Shown: positions 8,894-18,600 of the stretch, in pieces
How positions within the stretch are numbered: position 1 is the stretch's first letter
Layout: every line of letters starts with the position of its first letter
Assembly: GCF_907163085.1 (NCBI RefSeq)
Contig: NZ_CAJQTX010000009.1
Span: 124,001 to 188,000 of the forward strand
Reading direction: 5' to 3'
Length of the DNA: 64,000 nt
DNA from: Candidatus Accumulibacter sp. ACC003
GTDB lineage: Bacteria > Pseudomonadota > Gammaproteobacteria > Burkholderiales > Rhodocyclaceae
Position numbers and translations under genes: made by a program
The notes under the pieces: model-generated
Told to the model about the DNA's origin: nothing
Databases searched by the model: none
What the model saw: only the letters and a program-made list of their open reading frames with translations

Positions 8894-10180
8894 TCACCAG
8901 GCCTTGAAAACGCCTTCGGCAGCGGCCACCGTCGCAGCGACGTCGGCCTCGCTGTGCGCCGCCGAAACGAAGCCGGCCTCGAAAGCCGACGGGGCAAAAT
9001 AGTGGCCGGCGTCGAGCATGCCATGGAAGAAGCGCTTGAACGCTTCGCTGTCGCACGCCATCGCTTCGGCGTAGGTCTGTGGACAACTGGCACGGAAATA
9101 CAGTCCGAACATGCCGCCCATCGACTGCGCCGAAAACGGCACGCCATGCTTGCCCGCGGCGGCCAGTAGCCCTTCGCTCAGCTGTCGGCTGCGCTCGGCA
9201 AGCGCTTCGTAGAAACCCGCCGCGCGCACCAGCTTCAGCGTCGCCAGGCCGGCCGCGACGGCCACCGGATTGCCCGACAGGGTACCGGCCTGATAGACCG
9301 AACCGAGCGGCGAGATCTGGGCCATGATCTCGCGGCGGCCACCGAAGGCGCCGACCGGCATGCCGCCACCGATCACCTTGCCGAGCGTCGTCAGGTCCGG
9401 TGTGATGCCATAGATCCCCTGCGCGCCCTGGGCGCCGACGCGAAAGCCGCTCATCACCTCGTCGAAAATCAAAACCGCGCCGTGCCGACTGCAGAGGTCG
9501 CGCAGCGCCTGCAGGAAAACCGGCTGCGGCACGATCAGGTTCATGTTGCCCGCCACCGGTTCGACAATCACCGCGGCGATTTGCGCACCGTGCTCGGCAA
9601 ACGCCGCGGCGAGTCCAACTGCATCGTTGTAGTCAAGAACCATTGTATGTTTGGCAATATCGGCCGGCACGCCGCCCGAACTCGGATTGCCGAGGGTGAG
9701 CATTCCCGAACCGGCCTTGACCAGCAGGCTGTCCGAATGGCCGTGGTAGCAGCCCTCGAACTTGATCAGCAGGTCGCGACCGGTGTGGCCACGCGCCAGA
9801 CGAATGGCACTCATCGTCGCCTCGGTCCCGGAACTGACCAGGCGGACCATCTCGAGCGACGGCAACAACTCGCAAAGCAGGTCGGCCATTTCCACCTCGC
9901 TCTCGGTCGGCGCGCCGAAGGAAAGCCCTCTGACGGCGGCGTCGCGAACGGCGGCGATCACTGTCGGATGGGCATGGCCAAGAATCAGCGGCCCCCATGA
10001 GCCGACGTAATCGACGTAGATCTTGCCGTCGGCATCGGTAACGCGAGCGCCGGACCCCTCGACGAAGAAGCGCGGCGTGCCGCCGACCGAGCGAAAGGCA
10101 CGCACCGGCGAGTTGACGCCGCCCGGGATGTGTTGCTGGGCACGCTCAAAAAGTTGCTGATTGCGAGAGATCACGAGCAT
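8894..10180 (-). CDS. hemL: Glutamate-1-semialdehyde 2,1-aminomutase
   Basis: 428 residues. Converts glutamate-1-semialdehyde to 5-aminolevulinate in C5 heme/tetrapyrrole synthesis, PLP-dependent and cytosolic. Visible are [19 protein letters not shown] at the N-terminus, the PLP pocket [15 protein letters not shown], the Asp motif [11 protein letters not shown] and Schiff-base Lys268 in [12 protein letters not shown]. The ATG at 10178-10180 has GAGGAAA just upstream and opens inside the 3' end of thiE (35-base overlap), so thiD-thiE-hemL are probably one coupled operon. The open frame continues far upstream, but that part is an out-of-frame reading of thiE. Confidence 0.95.
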   Translation of the reverse strand: MLVISRNQQLFERAQQHIPGGVNSPVRAFRSVGGTPRFFVEGSGARVTDADGKIYVDYVGSWGPLILGHAHPTVIAAVRDAAVRGLSFGAPTESEVEMADLLCELLPSLEMVRLVSSGTEATMSAIRLARGHTGRDLLIKFEGCYHGHSDSLLVKAGSGMLTLGNPSSGGVPADIAKHTMVLDYNDAVGLAAAFAEHGAQIAAVIVEPVAGNMNLIVPQPVFLQALRDLCSRHGAVLIFDEVMSGFRVGAQGAQGIYGITPDLTTLGKVIGGGMPVGAFGGRREIMAQISPLGSVYQAGTLSGNPVAVAAGLATLKLVRAAGFYEALAERSRQLSEGLLAAAGKHGVPFSAQSMGGMFGLYFRASCPQTYAEAMACDSEAFKRFFHGMLDAGHYFAPSAFEAGFVSAAHSEADVAATVAAAEGVFKAW

Positions 10181-10817
10181 TTTCCTCGAATAGTTGTTGA
10201 TAGGCGGCCGCCCGCGAGGCCACGTCGGGCGCCTCGAACACGTCGCTGACAACGGCCAGCAGATCGGCGCCAGCAGCCAGCAGCGGCGGCGCGTTATCAA
10301 CGGTGATGCCGCCGATGGCGCAGGCCGGCACGTGCAGTTCGGCTCGGCAGCGGACGAACAGGGACAGCGGCGCGCGCACCGCCAGCGGCTTGGTCGACGA
10401 CGGATGCATGGCGCCGAAAGCGACGTAGTCGGCGCCGCCGGCAGCCGCGCGACGGGCACGCTCGAAGTCGTCGTAACACGAAGCGCCGAGCAAAGCACCG
10501 GCGGGCAGCGCGCGCCGCGCCGCGGCAAGATCGCCGTCGCTGGCACCCAGGTGCACGCCGTCGGCGGCGACCGCCAGAGCCAGCGCCAGATCGTCATTGA
10601 TCAGCAAACGGGCGCCGAACTGCCGGCACAGGGTGCGCAAGGCCACTGCGGTTTCGGCGCGGCGGGCCGCGTCGCGACCCTTGTCGCGATACTGGACAAG
10701 TACCGCGCCACCGCTCAAGGCCGCGCGGAGCCGCTCGAGCAGGACGTTTGGCGCCAGACAGTCCGGCGTGATCACGTACAGACCACGCAGCGCTCCGGCG
10801 AGTGCTTGCTCAGCCAT
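10146..10817 (-). CDS. thiE: Thiamine-phosphate synthase
   Basis: 223 residues. Joins hydroxymethylpyrimidine diphosphate to the thiazole phosphate to give thiamine phosphate. Family motifs: [51 protein letters not shown] and IGGIT. It overlaps thiD by 8 bases upstream and hemL by 35 bases downstream on the same strand. The residues after the barrel ([17 protein letters not shown]) encode the hemL ribosome-binding region and are probably not part of the catalytic fold. Confidence 0.95.
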   Translation of the reverse strand: MAEQALAGALRGLYVITPDCLAPNVLLERLRAALSGGAVLVQYRDKGRDAARRAETAVALRTLCRQFGARLLINDDLALALAVAADGVHLGASDGDLAAARRALPAGALLGASCYDDFERARRAAAGGADYVAFGAMHPSSTKPLAVRAPLSLFVRCRAELHVPACAIGGITVDNAPPLLAAGADLLAVVSDVFEAPDVASRAAAYQQLFEENARDLSQSATF

Positions 10818-11658
10818 CGAGATAACCCTGGCCAGTGCGCCACTGAAAGAAGCGATCGGGCAGGTATTGGCCCCTTCCGGCCCGAAAACCGGCGGCCAGC
10901 GCGCCCCAGGTGTACTCCTGCGCGGCGCGCACCGCGTCGCTGATCGGCAAGCCCTTGGCCAGATACGCGGCCAGCGCCGACGCCAAAGTGCAGCCAGAAC
11001 CGTGGTAACTGCCGGGCAGGCGGTCCCAGGAATCGCTGCGTAACAGCCCGCCAGCCGCGCCTCCGTAGAGGCTGTTGACCACCCGCGGCGTCTGGTCGTG
11101 GGTACCGGTCAATAGCACGTACTGGCAGCCGAACGACAACAGCCGCTGCGCGCAAACAGCCAGCGCTGGCGCTTCGTCGTCATCATCTTCGGCGGCGACG
11201 AGTCGGCGTGCTTCGAGGGTATTGGGCGTCAGGATCGTGGTCAGCGGCAGCAGCGCCTGACGCAAGCTGGCAATCATCTCGTCATCGGCGAGCTCGTCAC
11301 CGCGTCCGGAGGCCAGAACGGGGTCGACGATCAGCGGCAAATCCGGGTAGTCGGCGATGATTTCGGCGATTACCAGCGCGTTCTCGACGCTGCCCAGCAG
11401 GCCAATCTTGAACGCCGCCACCGGCATGTCCGCGAGCAGGGCTCGCGCCTGATCTTCGACCCAGCCAGCGTCGATCGCCAGCACACTGGCAACGCCAACG
11501 GTATCCTGGACGGTCAAGGCGGTCGTCACCGACAGCGGATGACAGCCGATCGCCGAGAGGGTCATCAGGTCAGCCTGCAAGCCAGCGCCACCAGAGGGAT
11601 CACTGGCGGCGAAGCTCAAGACGATCGGCGGCGGCAGGCGGGCGCGGTCCGGATTCAT
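10810..11658 (-). CDS. thiD: Hydroxymethylpyrimidine/phosphomethylpyrimidine kinase
   Basis: 282 residues. Phosphorylates HMP and HMP-P in thiamine synthesis; ribokinase fold. Motifs: [17 protein letters not shown] at the N-terminus, [29 protein letters not shown] and [17 protein letters not shown] (anion hole and catalytic Asp region is VNSLYGG...[10 protein letters not shown]). The ATG at 11656-11658 was chosen; a GTG seven codons upstream is also in frame and neither has a strong ribosome site. First gene of thiD-thiE-hemL and divergent from the rubredoxin gene. Confidence 0.94.
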   Translation of the reverse strand: MNPDRARLPPPIVLSFAASDPSGGAGLQADLMTLSAIGCHPLSVTTALTVQDTVGVASVLAIDAGWVEDQARALLADMPVAAFKIGLLGSVENALVIAEIIADYPDLPLIVDPVLASGRGDELADDEMIASLRQALLPLTTILTPNTLEARRLVAAEDDDDEAPALAVCAQRLLSFGCQYVLLTGTHDQTPRVVNSLYGGAAGGLLRSDSWDRLPGSYHGSGCTLASALAAYLAKGLPISDAVRAAQEYTWGALAAGFRAGRGQYLPDRFFQWRTGQGYLDG

Positions 11659-11707
11659 CGGCGAGCGACCACCAGCCACGAAGGTTTTCTGTCAAACAAA
11701 GAAAGTC

Positions 11708-11737
11708 TTGGCACCAAGAGAGGGGTTTGGCTAGAAT
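11708..11737 (+). promoter_or_regulatory. Candidate sigma-70 promoter of the rubredoxin gene
   Basis: TTGGCA (11708-11713), 18-base spacer, TAGAAT (11732-11737); both hexamers are close to consensus. It lies 44 bases before the rubredoxin ATG at 11781. Confidence 0.5.
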
Positions 11738-11780
11738 CTACCGGTTTTTCATCGATTCTAACCGAAAACAGACGGCAACC

Positions 11781-11969
11781 ATGAACACAGCAAACGAACG
11801 GCAATACCGCACCTGGATGTGCCTGACCTGCGGCTTCATTTATGACGAAGCGGCGGGCCTGCCGGATGAAGGAATCGCGCCAGGCACGCCGTGGCCGGAC
11901 ATCCCGATCAACTGGACCTGCCCCGAATGCGGCGCACGCAAGGAAGACTTTGAAATGGTCGAGATCTGA
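11781..11969 (+). CDS. rubA: Rubredoxin
   Basis: 62 residues, the usual size. Two CxxCG knuckles (Cys14/Cys17 and Cys47/Cys50) bind one iron; the aromatic core residues are present (WMCLTCGFIYDE, PWPDIPINWTCPECG). A soluble one-electron carrier. In betaproteobacteria and pseudomonads it often lies next to thiD/hemL and the pil chemotaxis genes, as here. The ATG at 11781 is chosen because it starts just before the folded domain; the frame is open further upstream. Confidence 0.95.
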   Translation: MNTANERQYRTWMCLTCGFIYDEAAGLPDEGIAPGTPWPDIPINWTCPECGARKEDFEMVEI

Positions 11970-12059
11970 AAACAATGCGGTATAGTAGTGTCAGCAGGAA
12001 ATCCTGTCGGATCAGGGACATTCTCAAGACAATAACCTGACACACTCTGGAGGAGAGAA

Positions 12060-12455
12060 TTGGCGGAAGCTGCAGACCTGCGCGGCGTCAAGGTCATGGT
12101 TATCGACGACAGCAACACCATCCGGCGTAGCGCGGAAATTTTCCTCGTGCAGGCCGGCTGCCAAGTTCTGCTGGCGGAAGATGGCTTCGACGCCCTGGCA
12201 AAAATCTCCGATCATCAGCCCGCGGTGATCTTCTGCGACATCGTGATGCCACGACTCGACGGCTATCAGACTTGCGCCCTGATCAAGAAGAACCAGCGTT
12301 TCCGTTCGACGCCGGTGATCATGTTGTCGTCCAAGGATGGCCTGTTCGACCGTGCGCGCGGGCGCATGGTCGGCTCGGACCAATATCTGACCAAGCCATT
12401 TACCAAAGACAGTCTGCTGCAAACGGTCGCCACTTTCGCGCCGCCTTCAGCCTGA
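12060..12455 (+). CDS. pilG: Twitching motility response regulator PilG
   Basis: 131-residue stand-alone receiver domain: VMVIDDSNTIRRSAE, phospho-acceptor Asp60 in FCDIVMPRLDGYQTC, and the Lys of YLTKPF. The TTG start is selected by the strong GGAGGAGAG a few bases upstream. First gene of pilG-pilH-pilI-pilJ-chpA. In Pseudomonas, PilG receives phosphate from ChpA and promotes pilus extension and cAMP signalling. A TATAGT -10-like hexamer lies at 11981-11986 without a clear -35 partner. Confidence 0.93.
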   Translation: MAEAADLRGVKVMVIDDSNTIRRSAEIFLVQAGCQVLLAEDGFDALAKISDHQPAVIFCDIVMPRLDGYQTCALIKKNQRFRSTPVIMLSSKDGLFDRARGRMVGSDQYLTKPFTKDSLLQTVATFAPPSA

Positions 12456-12469
12456 GGGAGCCAGACCCC

Positions 12470-12832
12470 ATGACCATCAAGAAAATCCTCGTCGTTGACG
12501 ATTCGCCGACCGAACGTCACGTCATGAAAGCCCTGCTGACCAGTAGCGGCTATGAGGTCATTACCGCGGAGAGCGGCGAAGAAGGAATCGCCAGGGCGAA
12601 AAGCGAATTGCCGGACCTGATCCTGATGGACGTTGTCATGCCGGGTCTCAACGGCTACCAGGCGACCCGCACCTTGACTCGCGACGAGACCACCCGGAAC
12701 ATCCCGGTCATCGTGTGCACCACCAAGGGACAGGAAACCGACAAGATCTGGGGCTTGCGCCAGGGTGCCCAGGATTACCTGGTCAAACCAGTCAACGGTC
12801 AGGAGTTGTTGGCCAAGATCGCCGCGTTGTAG
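12470..12832 (+). CDS. pilH: Twitching motility response regulator PilH
   Basis: 120-residue receiver domain: ILVVDDSPTERHVMKALL, acceptor Asp in LILMDVVMPGLNGYQATR, conserved Lys in YLVKPVNGQE. The ATG is 14 bases after pilG and follows GAGGGAG. In known Chp systems PilH acts as a counterpart or phosphate sink to PilG, favouring retraction via PilT/PilU. No output domain, so signalling is by protein contact. Confidence 0.93.
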   Translation: MTIKKILVVDDSPTERHVMKALLTSSGYEVITAESGEEGIARAKSELPDLILMDVVMPGLNGYQATRTLTRDETTRNIPVIVCTTKGQETDKIWGLRQGAQDYLVKPVNGQELLAKIAAL

Positions 12833-12840
12833 ACGGCTCC

Positions 12841-13353
12841 ATGACCAAGAAAATCAGCTTGCATGACTTTCAGTCGTACCTCGCGGCACGGCTGGCGGGC
12901 ACCGGTGATCAGAGTGCGGCCGGACTACTCGGTATTCAGGCTGGCAGCGACTACTGGCTTCTGGACCTCGCCGACTCGGGTGAGATTATTCCGCTGACCG
13001 CGTCTCTGACCACCGTGCCGCTAACCCGACCGTGGTTCGCCGGCATCGCCAACATCCGCGGCAATCTGTATTCGGCCGTCGACTTTTCGGCCTTTCTCGG
13101 CAAGGAAGTGACGCCGCAGAACGCCAGTTCGCGGCTACTGTTGATTGGTACCCGTCATGGCAGCAACGCCGCCTTGCTGGTCAACCGGATGATCGGTCTG
13201 CGCAATGTCGAAGCCTTGAATGCCGAAACGCCCGATCCGACAGCGCCGGCCTGGGCGCATGAATCGTATAGCGACAACGAAGGACGTCGCTGGAAGAAAC
13301 TCAAGGTGCGCGAACTGCTGGCTGACGAGGCGTTCATGGACATTGGCGTGTGA
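12841..13353 (+). CDS. pilI: CheW-like adaptor PilI
   Basis: 170 residues. CheW domain with LGIQAGSDYWLLDLADSGEI near the N-terminus and GIANIRGNLYSAVDFSAFLG, which matches the CheW GxxNxRG signature. Couples the PilJ receptor to the ChpA kinase. Start 8 bases after pilH; same order as in Pseudomonas and other betaproteobacterial Chp clusters. Confidence 0.92.
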   Translation: MTKKISLHDFQSYLAARLAGTGDQSAAGLLGIQAGSDYWLLDLADSGEIIPLTASLTTVPLTRPWFAGIANIRGNLYSAVDFSAFLGKEVTPQNASSRLLLIGTRHGSNAALLVNRMIGLRNVEALNAETPDPTAPAWAHESYSDNEGRRWKKLKVRELLADEAFMDIGV

Positions 13354-13424
13354 GTCCATGCAACAGAAAAGATGCTCGACGGCACCAAGTCACACCGTAG
13401 ATATCGTGTAACCGGAGACGCAAA

Positions 13425-15590
13425 ATGACGTTCAAATCAAAGCTGCCGGGCTTCCTGTCCCGTACTGCAGACCCGGCAGGCGAGACTCTGGTCGCGCGCA
13501 CGATCATGGATGCAGACGAAGCGGATAGCGATCATGCGCTCCCCTTGGAGGCGTCTCTGCTCAATCGCTATCCGGTTGTCAAACAACTACAGATTCTCGG
13601 CGGCGCACTTCTGCTGACCATGCTGATCATTGCTGTGGTCATCTACCGCGATGACCGCAAGTCAAGCTACGGCACCGCGTACATTGCCGCCACCGGCGAC
13701 ATGGGAATGCTGTCGCAGCGACTGGCGAAGGCGTCCAGCCTGGCCTTGCTCGGCAACCCGACGGCTTTCAAACAACTTCGGGACTCGCGTGAGAGCTTCG
13801 CCAGCCAGCTCGACAGCCTGAGCAATGGCGGCGAGCTGGCTGGCACGCAGGTTCCCCCCTCGCCGGCCAGCGTCGAGCCGCAGTTACTGACGCTGACGGA
13901 AGCCTGGGGGAAAACCGACAAGAATGCCGGTCGCCTGCTTGAGATGGAAAACAACCTGATCTCGCTCGGCAAGGACGTCGCGGCGATCAACGACAAAAAT
14001 CCGCAGTTGCTCGAACTGTCGGAACAGGTCGCCGCGCTCAAGTTGCAGAGCGGCGCCGGAATCCGTGAAATTGCCGCAGCCAACCAGCTGGTGATGCTCA
14101 CCCAGCGGATTGCCAAGAACGCCAATTCGTTACTCGTCGGCGACGCCATCGACTCCGAAACCACTTTCTTGCTGGGCAAGGATACGAACACTTTTCGTGA
14201 CACCATGAAAGCGCTGAGCAAAGGTAGCGAGGCGCTGCGCATTGCTGCGACCACCGACGCCGACAGCAAACTGAAACTCGGCGAACTCGACAGCAGTTTC
14301 ACGGAGTACCACACGGCCATTGGCGGAATTCTCGGCAATCTGGACAGGCTGCGCATTGCCAAACAGGCCGGTTCGCAGATCTTTCGCGACAGCGAACAGC
14401 TGCTCGAAGCGACCGACCAGCTGGCGAAAGCGTACCAGGGCACGGTCATGAAACGCACCGGCTACGGCTTCGCGCTGGCCGGCCTGATCGTACTGGCCAT
14501 CGGCCTGCTGTTGCTGCTGGCCAGAACCTACCTGACCGAGAGCCGTCGTCAGGCGGAAACAGCCGAGCGCAGCCGCCGCGAAACGGAGCTCGTCAACCGT
14601 CAGAATCAGGATGCGATTCTGCGTTTGATGAACGAGCTTGGCGACCTCGCCGACGGCGACCTGACGGTCACGGCGACGGTTTCCGAGGACATCACCGGCG
14701 CCATCGCCGATTCGATCAATTACACCATCGAAGAACTGCGGGTCCTGGTCGGCCGCATCAACGATGCGGCGAGCCGGGTAACGGTGGCCACCGGAATGGC
14801 CCAGCAGACATCCACCGAGCTGCTCACCGCGGCCGAGCACCAGACCACCGAAATCAAGTTGGCGGGGCAGTCGGTACTGTCGATGTCGACGTCGATGACC
14901 AACGTCTCGGCGGACGCCAAACAGTCGGCAACAGTGGCCCGCCAGTCGCTGGCGGCAGCCGCCAAGGGCACGCAGGCCGTCGAAGACTCGATCAAGGGGA
15001 TGAACAAGATCCGTGATCAGATCCAGGAAACGTCGAAGCGCATCAAGCGGCTGGGCGAATCGTCGCAGGAAATCGGAGAGATCGTCGAGTTGATCTCGGA
15101 CATCACCGAGCAGACCAACGTACTGGCGTTGAATGCCGCCATTCAGGCCGCCTCGGCCGGTGAGGCCGGGCGCGGCTTCACGGTCGTTGCCGAAGAAGTA
15201 CAGCGGCTCGCAGAACGTTCCGGTGAAGCGACCAAGCAGATTGGCGCGATCGTCAGGACGATTCAGACAGATACTCAGGACACCGTCTCGGCGATGGAAG
15301 AGTCGACCCGCGGCGTCGTCGAAGGCGCCCGACTCTCCGATGCCGCGGGCCAGGCACTGGCCGAAATCGGCGTGGTTTCGCGCGAACTGACCGCGCTCAT
15401 CGAAACCATCGCCGGGGCAACGCGTCAGCAGTCGGAATCGGCGGCCAAAGTGGCCCGCAAGATGCAGGAAATACTCCTGGTCACCGGCCAGACAACGGCC
15501 GGCACGCAGAAAACAGCGACGGCAATTGGCGAACTGGCCGGTCTGGCCACTGAACTGAAGGGTTCGGTCGCCGGCTTCAAGGTGACCTGA
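13425..15590 (+). CDS. pilJ: Type IV pilus methyl-accepting chemotaxis protein PilJ
   Basis: 721 residues. Membrane helix 1 at about 48-70 ([18 protein letters not shown]), a periplasmic region with two PilJ-type modules ([15 protein letters not shown] and [16 protein letters not shown]), helix 2 at about 346-368, HAMP-like linker and a cytoplasmic signalling domain with hairpin tip [23 protein letters not shown] region near residue 560-585. Receptor of the Chp pathway; in Pseudomonas it senses surface contact and pilin. Preceded by a 71-base gap after pilI. No methyltransferase or methylesterase gene follows, so adaptation is encoded elsewhere or absent. Confidence 0.94.
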   Translation: MTFKSKLPGFLSRTADPAGETLVARTIMDADEADSDHALPLEASLLNRYPVVKQLQILGGALLLTMLIIAVVIYRDDRKSSYGTAYIAATGDMGMLSQRLAKASSLALLGNPTAFKQLRDSRESFASQLDSLSNGGELAGTQVPPSPASVEPQLLTLTEAWGKTDKNAGRLLEMENNLISLGKDVAAINDKNPQLLELSEQVAALKLQSGAGIREIAAANQLVMLTQRIAKNANSLLVGDAIDSETTFLLGKDTNTFRDTMKALSKGSEALRIAATTDADSKLKLGELDSSFTEYHTAIGGILGNLDRLRIAKQAGSQIFRDSEQLLEATDQLAKAYQGTVMKRTGYGFALAGLIVLAIGLLLLLARTYLTESRRQAETAERSRRETELVNRQNQDAILRLMNELGDLADGDLTVTATVSEDITGAIADSINYTIEELRVLVGRINDAASRVTVATGMAQQTSTELLTAAEHQTTEIKLAGQSVLSMSTSMTNVSADAKQSATVARQSLAAAAKGTQAVEDSIKGMNKIRDQIQETSKRIKRLGESSQEIGEIVELISDITEQTNVLALNAAIQAASAGEAGRGFTVVAEEVQRLAERSGEATKQIGAIVRTIQTDTQDTVSAMEESTRGVVEGARLSDAAGQALAEIGVVSRELTALIETIAGATRQQSESAAKVARKMQEILLVTGQTTAGTQKTATAIGELAGLATELKGSVAGFKVT

Positions 15591-15630
15591 GCGACGCGGC
15601 CAAGAGAGTAAGCTGGAGAGACATTCCCGG

Positions 15631-18600
15631 ATGAATGCACCGACGAACTTCGATATCGGCCCGCTGACCTGGGTCAAAAGCGAAATCGACCTCGCCCTGG
15701 AGCGCGCCGACAAGGCGCTGCAAGAGTTCATCGCCAACGCTGGCGACGAGAGCGAGGACCGCACCCAGGTCAGGTTCTGTCGTACGCACCTGCATCAGGT
15801 GCAGGGAGCGCTGACCATCGTCGGTCTTGATGGTGTAACGCAGTTTACCGAAGCACTGGAAGCGCTACTCGAGGCCGTCGAACAGCAGCAACTGGCGGCC
15901 AGGCCGGCGCTCATCGAACTGGCGCGCAACGCCATGGCCGCTCTCCGTCACTATCTTGACGATCTGCTGGGCGGCCAGCCTAACCAGCCGCTGCGGCTGT
16001 TGCCACTTTACCGCGAGCTGCAGACCGCGCGTGGGCACGAACGCGTCGCCGCGACGGACCTCTTCTTCCCCAACCTGCAGGTCCAGCCACCGCGTCGTCC
16101 AGGCGGCACACCGAAAATCAGCGGCAACGAGTTTCAGGGGCGCCTGCGTCAGCAGCGCGCGCATTTCCAGCGCGGCCTGCTGTCGTGGTTGCGGGCACCG
16201 CAGGACGGCGCCGGCCTGCCGGAGATGCTGACGGCCGTCAGACACATTGAAGCGCTCCAGGATCTGGCGTCTGCCCGCTCGTTCTGGTGGGTCGCTACCG
16301 CTTTTTTGTCGGCGCTGGCTGAAAAGACGCTGCCCGCCGATACCGACGCACGGCAACTGTGCACGCGCATCGACCTGCAGATTCGACGACTGCTCGAAGG
16401 CTCGAACAACGTCGCCGAACGCCTGATGCGCGACGCACTGTATCTCGTCGCCAGCGCCGACAGCGATCATCGTGCCGTGCGCGTCGTCAAGCATGCCTAC
16501 GAGCTGGCATCGCTGATACCCGATACGTCGCCCGAGGCGCCGGTCGCCGTCGAGGCCGTCCGCCGTCGCTTGCGCGAAGCAATTGCCGCCACCGAGGAAT
16601 CGTGGAACAAGTTCTGCGCCGGCACGGCGCAGGCTCTGCCGGGCTTCGCGACCAACGCCGGAACGCTTTCAGCGGTGGTCGACGACCTCGGTCACGCCGA
16701 TTATCAGCGCCTGGCGCGAGCCATTTCCGAAGTAGCCAGCTTCCTGACCAACACCCCGTCGCGGCATAGCGAAGCGCTGGCCATGGAAACGGCCACGGCG
16801 ATCCTTCTTGCCCAGAGCGCGCAGGGGAATATCCAGTATCTCGACAGCAGCTTCACGCACCAGGTCGATGTGATGGTCGGCCGGATTCACGCCTGCGTCG
16901 CCGGAACGCCGCTGCCACCGGAATCCGAACTGCCGTCGCTCGACGAAATGTCACGGCAGGTGCACGAGAAGCTGCTGATCAGCCAGGTCGCCAGAGAGAT
17001 CCAGAACAACCTGACGCAAATTGAACAGGTCCTCGATGGCTTCTTCCGCGACGCCGACAAGCGAGCCGATCTGGACGGGCTGGAAATCCCGATGCGGCAG
17101 GTCGTCGGGGCACTGACCATGATGCGCCACGATGCCGCGGTCACGCTCCTGCGCCAGTGCGCGACCGACATCAAGAGCTTCGCAAGCCCGGAGTACGTCC
17201 CGCACGAGGCTGACTTCGAACGTCTTGCCGAACAGTTGTCGCTGGTCGGATTCTTTGTCGACGCACTGCAACACGGGGCTACAGACTTCGCGGCCTTCGT
17301 CAACAACATGCAGTCGAGCACGGCCCGGATGTCGGTCGCCAAGCCGGCAGCGGCGAGCGTCGAGAAAGAGCTCGAGGAGCGCAAGCTCGAGGCCAGCGCC
17401 TTGCTGGCGACGTTCCGGGCGCAAGCCGACGACGCTGGCCTGCGCCAGGAAGTCCAGCACAGTCTCAGCGCCTTGCAAAAAGACGCCGATCTGGTGGGTG
17501 ACAAGGCCCTCGGCGAGCAAAGCAAGCGGCTGCTCTCGGCACTGTCTGAGGGCGACGATGTCGCTCGTCAGATCGACCAGACATTGGCGATACTCAAGCC
17601 GCAGGCGCCCGAGACACCGCAGCCCTCGGCGGCAACGATCCAGCTCTCGCAGGCGACCACCGAGGAGGTCGACGCCGAGATCCTCGAGATTTTCCTTGCC
17701 GAAGCGGCCGAAGTCCTGGCCAGCATGGAGCAGAATTTCCAGCTCCTGAAAGGCCAGCCACACGACGTCGAACTGTTGACCACGCTCCGCCGTTCGGTGC
17801 ATACGCTCAAGGGCAGCGGTCGCATGGTCGGACTCAAGGATCTCGGTGAAGCGGCGTGGGCGGTCGAGCAACTGCTCAACCTCTGGCTGCGCCAGGAACA
17901 CCAGGTCACCGCAGCAGTCCTCGACGTGCTTGAGCAGGCGTGCGCCATTTTTGCCGTCTGGGTCGAGCACCTGAAGACCGGCGATGGCCTGGCGCCCGAT
18001 GCGACAAGCATGATTGCTCTGGCCGACTCGCTCAGGCTCGGCAGCGAGGGCGCTGCCGAGCCGATCGCCAGCACCGACGACAAGTCGGCAGCCGAACCAG
18101 AAGCCCGGGCGCGGCTATCGATCGCCCCCGATCTGGCCGAGATCTTCAATGTCGAAGCGGACGGGCACCTGGCGACACTACGCAGCGAGCTGCTGGTTCT
18201 TGAAGAAGAACCGGCAACGCCCACCGCACACGACATGTACCGCGCCGCGCACACCCTCGCCGGGATCGCCGGAACAGTCGGTATCGAGGCCGTCAACCGG
18301 CTTGGCGTGGCGCTCGAACGCGCGCTGATGCGCCGCAATCACTGCGCCCATCCCGATCAGCCGGAGGCACTGGCGCTTATCCGGCAGTCGATCACCGCAC
18401 TCGCCGAGATGCTCACCGATATCACCGACGGCTACCAGCCCGAAGCAAGGCCGACGCTGGTCGATGCCCTCGAGCCGCTATACCCCGAGCAATTCGTCGA
18501 GCAACAGGCTGAGCTTGCCGCAGCCGACGAGGAGCAGGAAACGGCGGCTGATGAGCAGCTGCCGGCGGCGGTCGCCGCGCCCGAAGCCGCCGCCGTGCCG

